A stretch of 64,000 bases of DNA. Origin: Bacillota bacterium (GTDB lineage Bacteria; Bacillota; Clostridia; Oscillospirales; Oscillospiraceae). This document shows positions 34,146 through 42,619 of the stretch, piece by piece (the first letter of the stretch is position 1; the number at the start of each line of letters is the position of its first letter). The position numbers were made by a program, and so were the translations under genes. Location of the stretch: assembly GCA_023402075.1 (NCBI GenBank), contig JAEXCS010000020.1, forward strand, positions 61,309 to 125,308. The letters are read 5' to 3'. The notes below the pieces were generated by a model, which did no database searches, had not been told where the DNA came from, and saw only the letters and a program-made list of their open reading frames with translations.

Positions 34146-35336
34146 ATGAAACGCCTGCTGTGCTCTTTGCTGGCCGCCGCCAGCCTGTTTACCCTGACCG
34201 CCTGCGGCGGTCCGTCTCCCAGCACTTCTATCCCGGACCCGGCCCATTCCGCCGGGTCCGGCTCCACATCTGAGGAACCAACGCCCCCGCCCGTGGACAA
34301 AAAAAAGGCGCAGATAGACGCCCTGCTTACCCAGATGACCCTTGAGGAAAAGGTAGGCCAGTTGTTTTTCGCCCGGGTCCCGGAGACGGACGCAGCGGCA
34401 GACGTGGCCAATTACCATTTGGGCGGTTATATTCTCTTTGGTAGAGATACAAAAGACAAAACCGCCAACGACCTGATTCAGGCCATTAACAGCTATCAGG
34501 AGGCTGCAAAAATTCCCTTACTTATTGGTGTGGACGAGGAAGGGGGAAGTGTGGTGCGGGTTTCCTCCAATCCTCATCTCCGGGCAAGAAAGTTTGCCTC
34601 TCCCCAGCAGCTATACGCTGCGGGGGGCATGGAGGCGATTGTTCGGGATACCCACGAAAAGGACGTGCTTTTAAAAGCACTGGGCTTTAACGTGAATCTT
34701 GCCCCGGTGGCAGACGTATCCACCAATTCCGGTGACTTTATCTATGATCGCTCCTTTGGGCAGGACGCGGCATCCACGGCGGAGTATGTCCGCGCCGTGG
34801 TAGGCCAGATGCGGAAAGACGGCATGGGCAGCGTTTTGAAGCACTTCCCCGGCTACGGAAACAATGCGGATACCCACACCGGCATTGCCGTGGACAAGCG
34901 CCCTCTCAAGCAGTTTGAATCCTCCGATTTCCTGCCTTTCAAAGCGGGTCTGGAGGCCGGGGGCGACACGGTGGCCGTTCTGGTAAGCCACAACATCGTG
35001 GATGCCCTCACCATGGAGGGCGTTGACGCGGGCCTGCCGGCCTCCCTCTCTCCCAACGTTCACATCACCTTGTACCTAATGATGCAAGAGGCAAACGGCG
35101 GCAGCGTGATTATGACCGACGATCTGGCGATGGATGCAGTGAAAGCCTATTCCAAGGACGGCAGCGCTGCGGTGATGGCCCTGTGGGCAACCAACGGCCT
35201 TTTGATTGCCTCGGACTATCGCACCCAGATTCCCCAGGTTCTTGCCGCTGTTGCGGATGGGACGCTGGATGAACCCATCATCGACCTGCTCTGCACGCAG
35301 GTGCTCCAGTGGAAACAGGCGCTGGGATTACTGTAA
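34146..35336 (+). CDS. GH3 family lipoprotein (NagZ-like beta-N-acetylhexosaminidase)
   Basis: A 396-residue lipoprotein. The signal MKRLLCSLLAAASLFTLTAC ends in a lipobox with Cys20, followed by a Pro/Ser-rich linker to about 55. The GH3 barrel follows: EEKVGQLFFAR, LIGVDEEGGSVVRV, KHFPGYGNNADTHTG and MTDDLAMDAVKAY. In NagZ enzymes the flexible loop KHFPGHGxTxxDSH provides an Asp-His acid/base dyad (DTH here) and TDD carries the nucleophile Asp, so the protein should be active. Likely role is removal of GlcNAc from cell-wall fragments outside the membrane, as in Gram-positive NagZ lipoproteins. It begins 38 bases after aspS and may be cotranscribed. Confidence 0.85.
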   Translation: MKRLLCSLLAAASLFTLTACGGPSPSTSIPDPAHSAGSGSTSEEPTPPPVDKKKAQIDALLTQMTLEEKVGQLFFARVPETDAAADVANYHLGGYILFGRDTKDKTANDLIQAINSYQEAAKIPLLIGVDEEGGSVVRVSSNPHLRARKFASPQQLYAAGGMEAIVRDTHEKDVLLKALGFNVNLAPVADVSTNSGDFIYDRSFGQDAASTAEYVRAVVGQMRKDGMGSVLKHFPGYGNNADTHTGIAVDKRPLKQFESSDFLPFKAGLEAGGDTVAVLVSHNIVDALTMEGVDAGLPASLSPNVHITLYLMMQEANGGSVIMTDDLAMDAVKAYSKDGSAAVMALWATNGLLIASDYRTQIPQVLAAVADGTLDEPIIDLLCTQVLQWKQALGLL

Positions 35337-35504
35337 AAGGTCTTCTCCACATCGTACCTTTTGGGCCATGCCGTCCGGCTTTAAAGGTTGGACAACTCTG
35401 CCGGTAAAAAAACGGCGCTTGATAAACGCATCGCAAAAGTCGCCGCGTCCGGTGCGGGCCGGGACACGGCGGCTTTGTTTCTGCGCAGAAAGGAAGTTTT
35501 CCAC

Positions 35505-36659
35505 ATAGAAACTGAAAAGCTTTATTACGCAGACCCCTTTTTAAAGGAGTTTTCTGCAAGGGTTCTTACCTGCGAAGCAGCGAAAACCGGCTGGGCAGTA
35601 ACCCTGGACAAAACCGCCTTCTATCCAGAGGGGGGCGGTCAGCCCGCCGATCATGGAACGCTGAACGGAATAAGCGTCCTTGATGTCCACGAAAAAGACG
35701 GGGTCGTTTTCCACATTTGTGAAAACCCAGTGGAAATTGGGGAAACCGTAGCGGGGCGCATTGACTGGACCCGCCGGTTTGACCACATGCAGCAGCACTC
35801 CGGCGAGCATATTTTAAGCGGCATTCTCTGTGAAGCCCACAGCTGTGACAACGTGGGTTTCCACATGGGGTCCGACATCGTAACCATCGACTACAACACC
35901 GACCTTTCATGGGAGCAGGCGCTGGACGCGGAGCGCCGGGCCAATGAATACATCTGGGCCGACGTTCCCATTGAGATTTCCTTTCCCACAACGGAGGAAT
36001 TGAAGTCCATTGACTACCGCTCCAAAAAGGCCCTGACAGGGCAGGTGCGCATCGTGGCCTTTCCCGGCGCGGACTGCTGCGCCTGCTGCGGCACGCATGT
36101 GCCCCGGTCCGGACAGGTGGGACTTGTAAAAATTCTTTCCTGCCAGAAATTTCGGGAGGGTATCCGTCTGGAAATTCTCTGCGGGGGCAGGGCTTTTGCT
36201 CTGCTTTCCGCCACATGGGAGCAGAGCCGGGCGGTGGGTCGCCGGCTCAGCGTGAAGCCACAGGACACCTCTGAAGCGGTGGAGCGGCTGGAAACCGAGC
36301 TAAACGCCGCCAAGGCCGGGCTTACCCGGCTGGAGGATGCGCTCTTTGCGCGCATCGCCGCGCAGGAGGCAGGCCGGGGGGACACGCTTCTTTTTCAGCC
36401 GCCCTTGCGCCCAGACGGGGCGCGGAAGCTGGCGGACGCGGTGAGCCGCACCTGCGGCGGACTTGCCGCCGTGTTTGCAGGGGAGGCCGGGCAGTATCAA
36501 TATGCCCTGCTTCGGGCCGACGGTAAAGACATTGCCCCGCTGGTAAAGAGCATGAACGCCGCGCTCCACGGACGGGGCGGCGGGCGAAACGGCTTTGCCC
36601 AAGGCTCTGTGCAGGCCACGCAAGCGGAAATCGAAGGATTTTTCAAAGGCACTTTTTGA
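35505..36659 (+). CDS. AlaX-type alanyl-tRNA editing protein with DHHA1 domain
   Basis: A protein of about 384 residues related to the editing and C-terminal domains of AlaRS; it hydrolyses mischarged Ser- or Gly-tRNA-Ala in trans. It starts in the family manner (ETEKLYYADPFLKEF), has the zinc/editing motif HMQQHSGEHILSG (HxxxH) and CCACCGTH (second metal site), a coiled coil (about 265-300) and a C-terminal DHHA1-like domain ending HGRGGGRNGFAQGSV. The start is a problem: AAAGGAAG at 35489-35496 is well placed only for an ATA codon at 35505, which is where homologues begin. Ordinary codons (TTG at 35475 or 35388) lie upstream of that site without their own. The true start therefore needs proof. 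Confidence 0.75.
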   Translation: METEKLYYADPFLKEFSARVLTCEAAKTGWAVTLDKTAFYPEGGGQPADHGTLNGISVLDVHEKDGVVFHICENPVEIGETVAGRIDWTRRFDHMQQHSGEHILSGILCEAHSCDNVGFHMGSDIVTIDYNTDLSWEQALDAERRANEYIWADVPIEISFPTTEELKSIDYRSKKALTGQVRIVAFPGADCCACCGTHVPRSGQVGLVKILSCQKFREGIRLEILCGGRAFALLSATWEQSRAVGRRLSVKPQDTSEAVERLETELNAAKAGLTRLEDALFARIAAQEAGRGDTLLFQPPLRPDGARKLADAVSRTCGGLAAVFAGEAGQYQYALLRADGKDIAPLVKSMNAALHGRGGGRNGFAQGSVQATQAEIEGFFKGTF

Positions 36660-36720
36660 TGCAAAGAGTTATCCACTTTCTTGTTTAAAACTGTCAGGAA
36701 ACACCACTTTCCCCTTTATC

Positions 36721-36763
36721 AAAAAAGGACCGTCTCGCGCCATAAGCGCGGGACGGTCCTTTT
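36721..36763. terminator. Bidirectional terminator between the AlaX-like and LtaS-like genes
   Basis: An 18-base-pair stem (one G-U pair) with a CATAA loop, A run before and T run after, positioned between two converging genes. Confidence 0.9.
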
Positions 36764-36770
36764 AACAGCT

Positions 36771-38708
36771 TCAGCTTCCAACACGTTGGTTCATGGCGGC
36801 GGTGGCATAGCGCTGTCCGTAATACGTGTCGTACACAATGGCGCTGCGCAGATTCATCAGCTCTCTGTCCTCGTCGCTCAACGCCGCGTCGGACTCGTTC
36901 CAATAGGGAACGCCCTGCGCGGTGACACAGTACAAATCCGTATTTACCAGCAGCGCCTTTGACAAGCGCTCCTGCATGGCCCAATACCGAGTCCGTGGCA
37001 TATTGGCCGCATCCAGCACCGCCGGGCCAAGGGCCGTTAGTCCCGTGTCCTGCTTTGTGCCCGCAGGCTGCTTCAACAGCGCCGCATCGTTGGCCCAGAT
37101 GAGATAATCGGTAGAATACAGATCCGCCACCTGCTCAATGCTCCAGCGGGAGCAGTCGTTGCTCTCACACAGGCCCAGATGACTGTAAACCGTGCCTCCG
37201 TCGGTCATAAACAGGTTGGGTCGATGGTCGCCGAAAAAGACCACCACCGTCGGCTCCTCCCGCTGGTTCAACGCGTCCGTCAGCTCACCCAGCGCCTGAT
37301 CTGCCCGAGTCAGCCCCTCCAGCATCACCCGCGTAATGGCCAAATTTTCTTCGCTCAATTGGTCGCTGGAAACCTCCAGCTGGCACTGGTAGCCAAATTT
37401 TTCAGGGTCAAAGGGTTGGTGGTTCTCCATGGAAATCCCAAAAAGAAACGCTTTTTTTCCTTCTTCATTGGCCGCGTCCAGACGGTTCAGCAGAGCCTGC
37501 GTAAACACATGGTCACTGAGGTAGTAGCCCCCGGCATAGGGACTGCCCTGAACATTCAGGTCCAGTTCCTGCATCTGCTGGGAAAACAGCAGGTGTTCAA
37601 ACCCCAGCTTGGGATACGTCACCGTCCGGTTATAAAGACTGCTGTTATAGGCATGAAGCATCTCTGTCTCATAGCCCGCGGCCCGAAATGGTGTTGCCAC
37701 GGAGTCCAGCAGGCTGTAATCTCCCTCGTCCCGGAAAGAGATATTGGTGCCGGGCTTCAAATCCTTTCCCGTCAGGCCGGTAAAAATGGACTGTTCGATA
37801 TAGCCAGTGCCATAGCCCAGATAGCTGGAATAAAACCGCCCGGAAATCCCCTCCCCGCTCAGGCGGTGAAAGTTTTCCGCAGGGTCACCGGAAAGGGTCA
37901 GTCCCGGCAGGCGGGTCATATCGTAAAACGACTCGGAGAGAATAAAAATCACGTTGGGCTGTTCCCCAGTGGGCTTGTCCGTTCCGGAAGTGCCCAAAAG
38001 CTCGTCCAGCCGCTCCACCACCTGCTGCATATACTCTGGCCCATAGCCTTCCGGCTCCTGTCCCGCAAGCAAACACATGTCCCGCCAAAGGCCCACGGTC
38101 AGCCCGTAGTCCCGATAGGAGATGGCGGACATGATCCGGTCCTGCGTGTTTACGGAAAAGGCCCGCCCCAGCCCTGCCGCGCCGGGGCCGATCATCAGCG
38201 CAAGTCCCAAAGAAACCACCGCCGTGGCCAGCACAAACCGGGTGCGCCCGCTGCCAAGGGTCAACTTTTTGCCAACAAGAAACAAAAAGACAACCACCAG
38301 CACCAGCATTCCCACAGCGGCCCAGCCTCGTCCGGGAACCTTTAGGTCGCCCGCCACGCCCATCACCTGATCCAACTGGCCGATCATGCCGAAATCCTCG
38401 GCTTCCAGCGGCGTTCCGTTGATGGCGAGCTTAAAATAGCTCACCAGCGCCAGCGTTACTCCCACCGTGGAAGAGGCCAGCGCCCCAACCCACAGCCGTC
38501 CGGCCAAAAGGCCCAGAAGCAGTGCTCCCCCGCCGTAAAACACCGCAGTCAGGCAAAAGGGCGGCAGCGCCCCAAGGCACCAGTCCAGCGCCGCCTGCGC
38601 ATCTCCCAGCGTGATCCACTGAATGGCAAAGGCCACCGCACCGCCAAACGCCAGCGCTTCCAGCAGCACCAGCGCGGCTTTTCCGATTTTCAAAAGCGTC
38701 TGCTTCAA
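36771..38708 (-). CDS. LTA synthase/sulfatase-family membrane protein
   Basis: A 645-residue LtaS-type protein. The first 190 residues carry about five transmembrane helices; an extracellular alkaline-phosphatase-fold domain follows from about 240. It has VIFILSESFYD (metal site), the GYGTGYIEQSIFTG segment containing the probable catalytic Thr in place of the classic GGGTANTE, FGISMENHQPFD and FFGDHRPNL (metal ligands). LtaS transfers glycerol phosphate from phosphatidylglycerol to build polyglycerol phosphate; related enzymes modify glycans with phosphoglycerol, so the exact product is open. The TTG start at 38708 is preceded by GAGGAAG. It is a single-gene unit downstream of glyS. Confidence 0.8.
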   Translation of the reverse strand: MKQTLLKIGKAALVLLEALAFGGAVAFAIQWITLGDAQAALDWCLGALPPFCLTAVFYGGGALLLGLLAGRLWVGALASSTVGVTLALVSYFKLAINGTPLEAEDFGMIGQLDQVMGVAGDLKVPGRGWAAVGMLVLVVVFLFLVGKKLTLGSGRTRFVLATAVVSLGLALMIGPGAAGLGRAFSVNTQDRIMSAISYRDYGLTVGLWRDMCLLAGQEPEGYGPEYMQQVVERLDELLGTSGTDKPTGEQPNVIFILSESFYDMTRLPGLTLSGDPAENFHRLSGEGISGRFYSSYLGYGTGYIEQSIFTGLTGKDLKPGTNISFRDEGDYSLLDSVATPFRAAGYETEMLHAYNSSLYNRTVTYPKLGFEHLLFSQQMQELDLNVQGSPYAGGYYLSDHVFTQALLNRLDAANEEGKKAFLFGISMENHQPFDPEKFGYQCQLEVSSDQLSEENLAITRVMLEGLTRADQALGELTDALNQREEPTVVVFFGDHRPNLFMTDGGTVYSHLGLCESNDCSRWSIEQVADLYSTDYLIWANDAALLKQPAGTKQDTGLTALGPAVLDAANMPRTRYWAMQERLSKALLVNTDLYCVTAQGVPYWNESDAALSDEDRELMNLRSAIVYDTYYGQRYATAAMNQRVGS

Positions 38709-38805
38709 TGTACTTCCTCGCTTTCAGGGGAAAACGGGACACGGCAGTCTCCGTGTCCCGCTCTTCGCATTTTCAAAGCGCCCGCAAAAGAGAGCGCAGA
38801 GTCAA

Positions 38806-40224
38806 TCAGTAGGCCAGCTTTTCCGCAAGATAAGCCTTCAGCCCGTCAATCGGCAGGCGAACCTGCTCCATGGTGTCCCGATCCCGGACGGTGACGCAGT
38901 TGTCCCCGGCCTTCGCGTCGTCGCCCACGGTGTCAAAATCCACGGTGACACAGTAAGGTGTGCCAATTTCATCCTCCCGGCGATAGCGCTTGCCGATGGA
39001 GCCAGTTTCGTCAAAGTCCACCATCCAGTCGGCGGAAAGCATCTGCTGAATCTCCCGGGCCTTGTCGCCCAGCTTCTTGCTCAAAGGCAGCACCGCCACC
39101 TTAAACGGCGCGATGGCGGGATGGAAGCGCATCACCACGCGGGTGTCGTTCTTCTCTGCGTCCACCACTTCCTCGTCATAGGCCTCCACCAGCAGGGCGA
39201 GGGTCATCCGGTCCGCGCCCAGAGACGGCTCGATAACATAGGGAATATAGTGCTCTCCCGCCTCCTGATCGAAATAGGTCAGGTCCTGCCCGGAGTGCTC
39301 CTGATGCTGGGAGAGGTCGTAGTTCGTCCGGTCGGCCACGCCCCACAGCTCGCCCCAGCCAAAGGGGAATTTATACTCAAAGTCCGTGGTGGCCTTGGAA
39401 TAGAAGCTCAGCTCCTCCTTCTCGTGGTCCCGAAGACGCAGGTTGTCATCCTTCACGTTCAGACCCTTGAGCCACTCGTGGCAATAATTACGCCAATATG
39501 CAAACCATTCCAAATCAGTGTCCGGCTTGCAGAAAAATTCCAGCTCCATCTGCTCGAACTCCCGGATGCGGAAGATGAAGTTGCCCGGGGTAATCTCATT
39601 GCGGAAGGACTTACCCACCTGACACACGCCAAAGGGCAGCTTGCGGCGGGTCGTTCTCTGAATATTCGCAAAATTCACAAAGATGCCCTGTGCTGTTTCG
39701 GGGCGGAGATACACCTCGTTGGCGCTCCCCTCCGTCACGCCCTGATGGGTTTTGAACATCAGGTTGAACTTGCGGATATCGGTAAAGTCCGATTTGCCGC
39801 AGCCGGGGCAGGGAACCTGCTTTTCCCGGATATAGGAAACCAGCGCTTCGCCGTCCATGGACTCCACGTTCACGTCGGTGATGTTGTTTTCCTGATTGTA
39901 TTCCTCCACCAGCTTGTCGGCGCGGTGGCGCATTTTACAGGAGCGGCAGTCGATCAGTGGGTCGTTAAAGGTGGCCACGTGGCCGGAGGCCACCCACACC
40001 TGAGGATTCATCAGAATTGCGGCGTCCAGTCCCACGTTATAGGGATTTTCCTGCACAAACTTTTTCCACCAGGCGCGCTTTACGTTGTTTTTCATCTCCA
40101 CACCCAGAGGGCCGTAGTCCCAGCTATTGGCCAGGCCTCCGTAAATTTCGCTGCCGGGAAACACAAAGCCCCGGCTCTTGCACAGAGCCACAATTTTTTC
40201 CATGGTCTTTTCAGTGTTATTCAT
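38806..40224 (-). CDS. glyS: Glycyl-tRNA synthetase (single-chain, homodimeric type)
   Basis: A 472-residue class II synthetase of the dimeric type shared with archaea and eukaryotes, not the two-subunit GlyQ/GlyS enzyme. Recognised by SRGFVFPGSEIYGGLANSWDYGPLG at the start, the zinc-like CRSCKMRHR and CPGCGK pairs, motif 2 QVGKSFRNEITPGNFIFRIREFEQMELEFF, and motif 3 region VIEPSLGADRMTLALL, then the anticodon domain. The ATG at 40224 sits 5 bases after AGGGAG. The frame remains open through the T-box leader but that part is regulatory RNA. Expression is controlled by uncharged tRNA-Gly through that leader. Confidence 0.93.
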   Translation of the reverse strand: MNNTEKTMEKIVALCKSRGFVFPGSEIYGGLANSWDYGPLGVEMKNNVKRAWWKKFVQENPYNVGLDAAILMNPQVWVASGHVATFNDPLIDCRSCKMRHRADKLVEEYNQENNITDVNVESMDGEALVSYIREKQVPCPGCGKSDFTDIRKFNLMFKTHQGVTEGSANEVYLRPETAQGIFVNFANIQRTTRRKLPFGVCQVGKSFRNEITPGNFIFRIREFEQMELEFFCKPDTDLEWFAYWRNYCHEWLKGLNVKDDNLRLRDHEKEELSFYSKATTDFEYKFPFGWGELWGVADRTNYDLSQHQEHSGQDLTYFDQEAGEHYIPYVIEPSLGADRMTLALLVEAYDEEVVDAEKNDTRVVMRFHPAIAPFKVAVLPLSKKLGDKAREIQQMLSADWMVDFDETGSIGKRYRREDEIGTPYCVTVDFDTVGDDAKAGDNCVTVRDRDTMEQVRLPIDGLKAYLAEKLAY

Positions 40225-40260
40225 AATCTCCCTCTCCCTTTCATCCAATAAACAGGCCCC

Positions 40261-40294
40261 AAAATAAAAAACGCCCCGAGCAAAGCTCAGGGCG
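40261..40294 (-). terminator. T-box regulated terminator
   Basis: A 10-base-pair stem with one C-A mismatch and a T-rich tail read leftwards; the alternative to the T-box antiterminator. Confidence 0.85.
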
Positions 40295-40500
40295 AACGAT
40301 TGTCCGCGGTGCCACCTGAATTCGCGCAAAAAGCGCGCACTCTGACCCGGTAACGGCGGGGACCGGCGCATTCTGCTCTCGCTCAAACGCGCGGCTCGGG
40401 GGCGCCTTCTCTCCCTTCCGGCAAGGACTTGCACCAAAACGTCCTCTCTCTTCGCCCGGAAACAGGGGATACTACTCCCTTTCACAGCCTCTTGCAATAT
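40261..40500 (-). promoter_or_regulatory. Glycine T-box leader of glyS
   Basis: On the minus strand the leader carries the T-box motif AGGTGGCACCGCGG (plus positions 40304-40317), an AGTA bulge in the first stem region, and a terminal hairpin (40272-40294, one mismatch) followed by TTTTTT. Uncharged tRNA-Gly pairing to the specifier and TGGC would favour the antiterminator. The specifier codon was not placed with certainty. Confidence 0.9.
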
Positions 40501-40507
40501 TGTGGCT

Positions 40508-40536
40508 ACTCTATCACCTTTTATTCAAAATGTCAA
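40508..40536 (-). promoter_or_regulatory. Sigma-A promoter of the glyS T-box transcript
   Basis: On the minus strand TTGACA (plus 40531-40536) and TAGAGT (plus 40508-40513) are separated by 17 bases. The start would fall near 40500, right at the beginning of the T-box leader. Confidence 0.75.
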
Positions 40537-40561
40537 GGTGCTTTCCCAAAGCAGTAAACCC

Positions 40562-40593
40562 GCCCCGGCTCCAAATCTTATTGGAGCCGGGGC
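40562..40593 (-). terminator. Terminator after the SLH protein gene
   Basis: A perfect 13-base-pair stem (40562-40574 with 40581-40593) and 6-base loop. Read leftwards the tail is GGGTTT, so termination may be partial; read rightwards it is AAGTTTCTT. Confidence 0.65.
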
Positions 40594-40678
40594 AAGTTTC
40601 TTATTCAGTCCGCTTCACAGGCTGTGCCAATCATTTGCTTTTCTGCTTTTATATAATCGGAAAGCATTCTTTAAAAAA

Positions 40679-42556
40679 TCACTTTTCCTCCGCGATAATG
40701 ATTCGCACCTGTTTCCCTGCGGTGGAGCCAAAGTTATCAACCCAGCCGGTCAGCTTGTAATCGGACGCATTGATGGAACCCAGATCCACCTGATAATACT
40801 TCAAAACATAGCTTGCATCCCGCTTACGCAGGTAAACCTGCACCCCGTCGTTCAGCGTATAGGTCATATTGCCTCCCATGGCGCTGACAGAGGTGAGACT
40901 GTCCAGCGTGACGGACTGAAGGGCACGCATGCTCTTGACCTCACCGTCGCTGTTAAATTGAACACCTACGCCCCCGGTTTTTACGTCAAACATTTTCCCA
41001 TTGTTTTCAAGCGAGACAGATGCTCCGTCCTTCAATCCGGAATAGCTTCCGCTGAGTGCGCCGTCACTCTTTTCCGGCACGGACGTCAGATAATAGTACG
41101 ACCAGGTATCCCCCGTGGCGTCGTCCAATAGCAGATGGGTAATTTCGCCGCTTATATTGGTGACATAATAGCAAATGTCGTCAGCGGAAAGTGTGTAGCC
41201 CGCAAGACGGCTGGGATAAATTTTAGCCCACGCACCGTTGGAAGAAGTGTCCAGAATCTGCACGTCGCCAGCAAAAACCTTATCTCCCAGCTTGGTTGCG
41301 TCCCGATTTACCGCGCCGCTGAGGGTCTTTGCGGTAAGCTGACTGATGGAAGCGCCGCTGTCGGTCATACTGGCGGAAACCAGACTTCCCACCGTATAGG
41401 CGCCCCGCTGACTGACGGAGAAGGTGTGCACCACGCCATCGGTACAGGCCACACTGACGCGAACCTCGGTTCCCGCAGAAGCGCTGGAAGAGGATGTGTC
41501 GGCCACGCCGGTGACAACGCCGTAATAAACCGTATTCGCCGCGCTGCCTTTGACAACATCCACCACTTCCCCGTTCATCCCCAGCAGAAGCAGGGCGGTG
41601 TCTCCCACCTTAAATCCGCCCATGGACGACAGCTTATAAGCCGCCGTGGCGGTTCCCACGGTATAGGTCTTCGCGCCAACAGTCACCGAGGTGGGCGCGG
41701 CGGCGCTGGGCAGCAGGGCGGTGATGGTGCCGCCTGCCCGGTCGGTGTAAATCCACACTGTCTGCATCCCTGCATTGTAATAATAAACATCGTACTGCTG
41801 CACGGCGGACAGAGAAGACGTCGCACCGTTGCGGTACACAGCCGCCGCCGAGGAAGCAAAGGGCAGCTCCGGCAACTGTCCGCTGCCCGTCGCAACATAA
41901 GGCCCGCTCAAATTGGCGGAAACCACCGCCGCATAGTCCACGTTGCCGTTGGTGACGGTATAGCCCAGCGTAACAGCGTAGGTCTTTGCATCGCTGGTCT
42001 GCGCCGTCAGCGTGTTATAAAACAGGTACACACAGTCGGACCGGGTCATATACTCGCCTTTTCCAATTGAAATCTGATCCCGCAGTCCCAGAGAGCTGGC
42101 CTTGCTCAGCTGTGCGGAGGGAAAAGACCCCGCAAGTGCCGAAGAGTCGTACCCCAGAAGACGCAGCACCGTGGCACACGCCTGCTCCAGCGTAATACTC
42201 TGGCTGGGCCGGAAGGTGCCATCGGTATATCCCGTCATCCACCCCTCGCTCACGGCGATTTTAATATACTGGGAGGCCCAGTGGGTGCTTTTCACATCCT
42301 TGAAGAGGGAAACGCCCTCTCCGTCGCCTACGCTGTCCTTATACGAGGAGGCGTTTACCAGCATTTTCGCAAACTGCGCGCGGGTGACATTACCGCCCAA
42401 ATTCAGGTTTCCGGCGGAATCTCCCGTCATAATCCCCAGCGCCCGGATGGTCTGGACCTCGCCGCTGCTTTCCGATGCAGCGGCTCCGGCAGGGACGGCA
42501 ATCAGCCCCGGCAGCAGAAACACCGCCATTAAAAGGCATAAAATTCGTTTTTTCAT
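40679..42556 (-). CDS. Secreted S-layer-homology (SLH) domain protein
   Basis: A 625-residue exported protein with a signal peptide (MKKRILCLLMAVFLLPGLIAVPAGAAA). SLH repeats follow at about 35-90 (ALGIMTGDSAGNLNLGGNVTRAQFAKMLVNA) and 95-150 (FKDVKSTHWASQYIKIAVSEGWMTGYTDGTFRPSQSITLEQACATVLRLLGY), with a weaker third at about 155-190. SLH modules bind pyruvylated wall polysaccharide. The remaining 430 residues are Ser/Thr/Val-rich beta sequence with no enzyme motif, typical of a surface structural protein. AGAAAGG precedes the ATG. It lies 63 bases downstream of the efflux operon and may be cotranscribed with it. Confidence 0.85.
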   Translation of the reverse strand: MKKRILCLLMAVFLLPGLIAVPAGAAASESSGEVQTIRALGIMTGDSAGNLNLGGNVTRAQFAKMLVNASSYKDSVGDGEGVSLFKDVKSTHWASQYIKIAVSEGWMTGYTDGTFRPSQSITLEQACATVLRLLGYDSSALAGSFPSAQLSKASSLGLRDQISIGKGEYMTRSDCVYLFYNTLTAQTSDAKTYAVTLGYTVTNGNVDYAAVVSANLSGPYVATGSGQLPELPFASSAAAVYRNGATSSLSAVQQYDVYYYNAGMQTVWIYTDRAGGTITALLPSAAAPTSVTVGAKTYTVGTATAAYKLSSMGGFKVGDTALLLLGMNGEVVDVVKGSAANTVYYGVVTGVADTSSSSASAGTEVRVSVACTDGVVHTFSVSQRGAYTVGSLVSASMTDSGASISQLTAKTLSGAVNRDATKLGDKVFAGDVQILDTSSNGAWAKIYPSRLAGYTLSADDICYYVTNISGEITHLLLDDATGDTWSYYYLTSVPEKSDGALSGSYSGLKDGASVSLENNGKMFDVKTGGVGVQFNSDGEVKSMRALQSVTLDSLTSVSAMGGNMTYTLNDGVQVYLRKRDASYVLKYYQVDLGSINASDYKLTGWVDNFGSTAGKQVRIIIAEEK

Positions 42557-42619
42557 AGGTTATTTTTCCTTTCTGCGCGCAGCAGGCACAAAGCAATCTT
42601 TCGGCACACCGCGCCCCTG

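Noticed and set aside
36660..36722. TTATCCACT near 36668 as a DnaA box
   Set aside because: Single copy with a mismatch and far from the other boxes.
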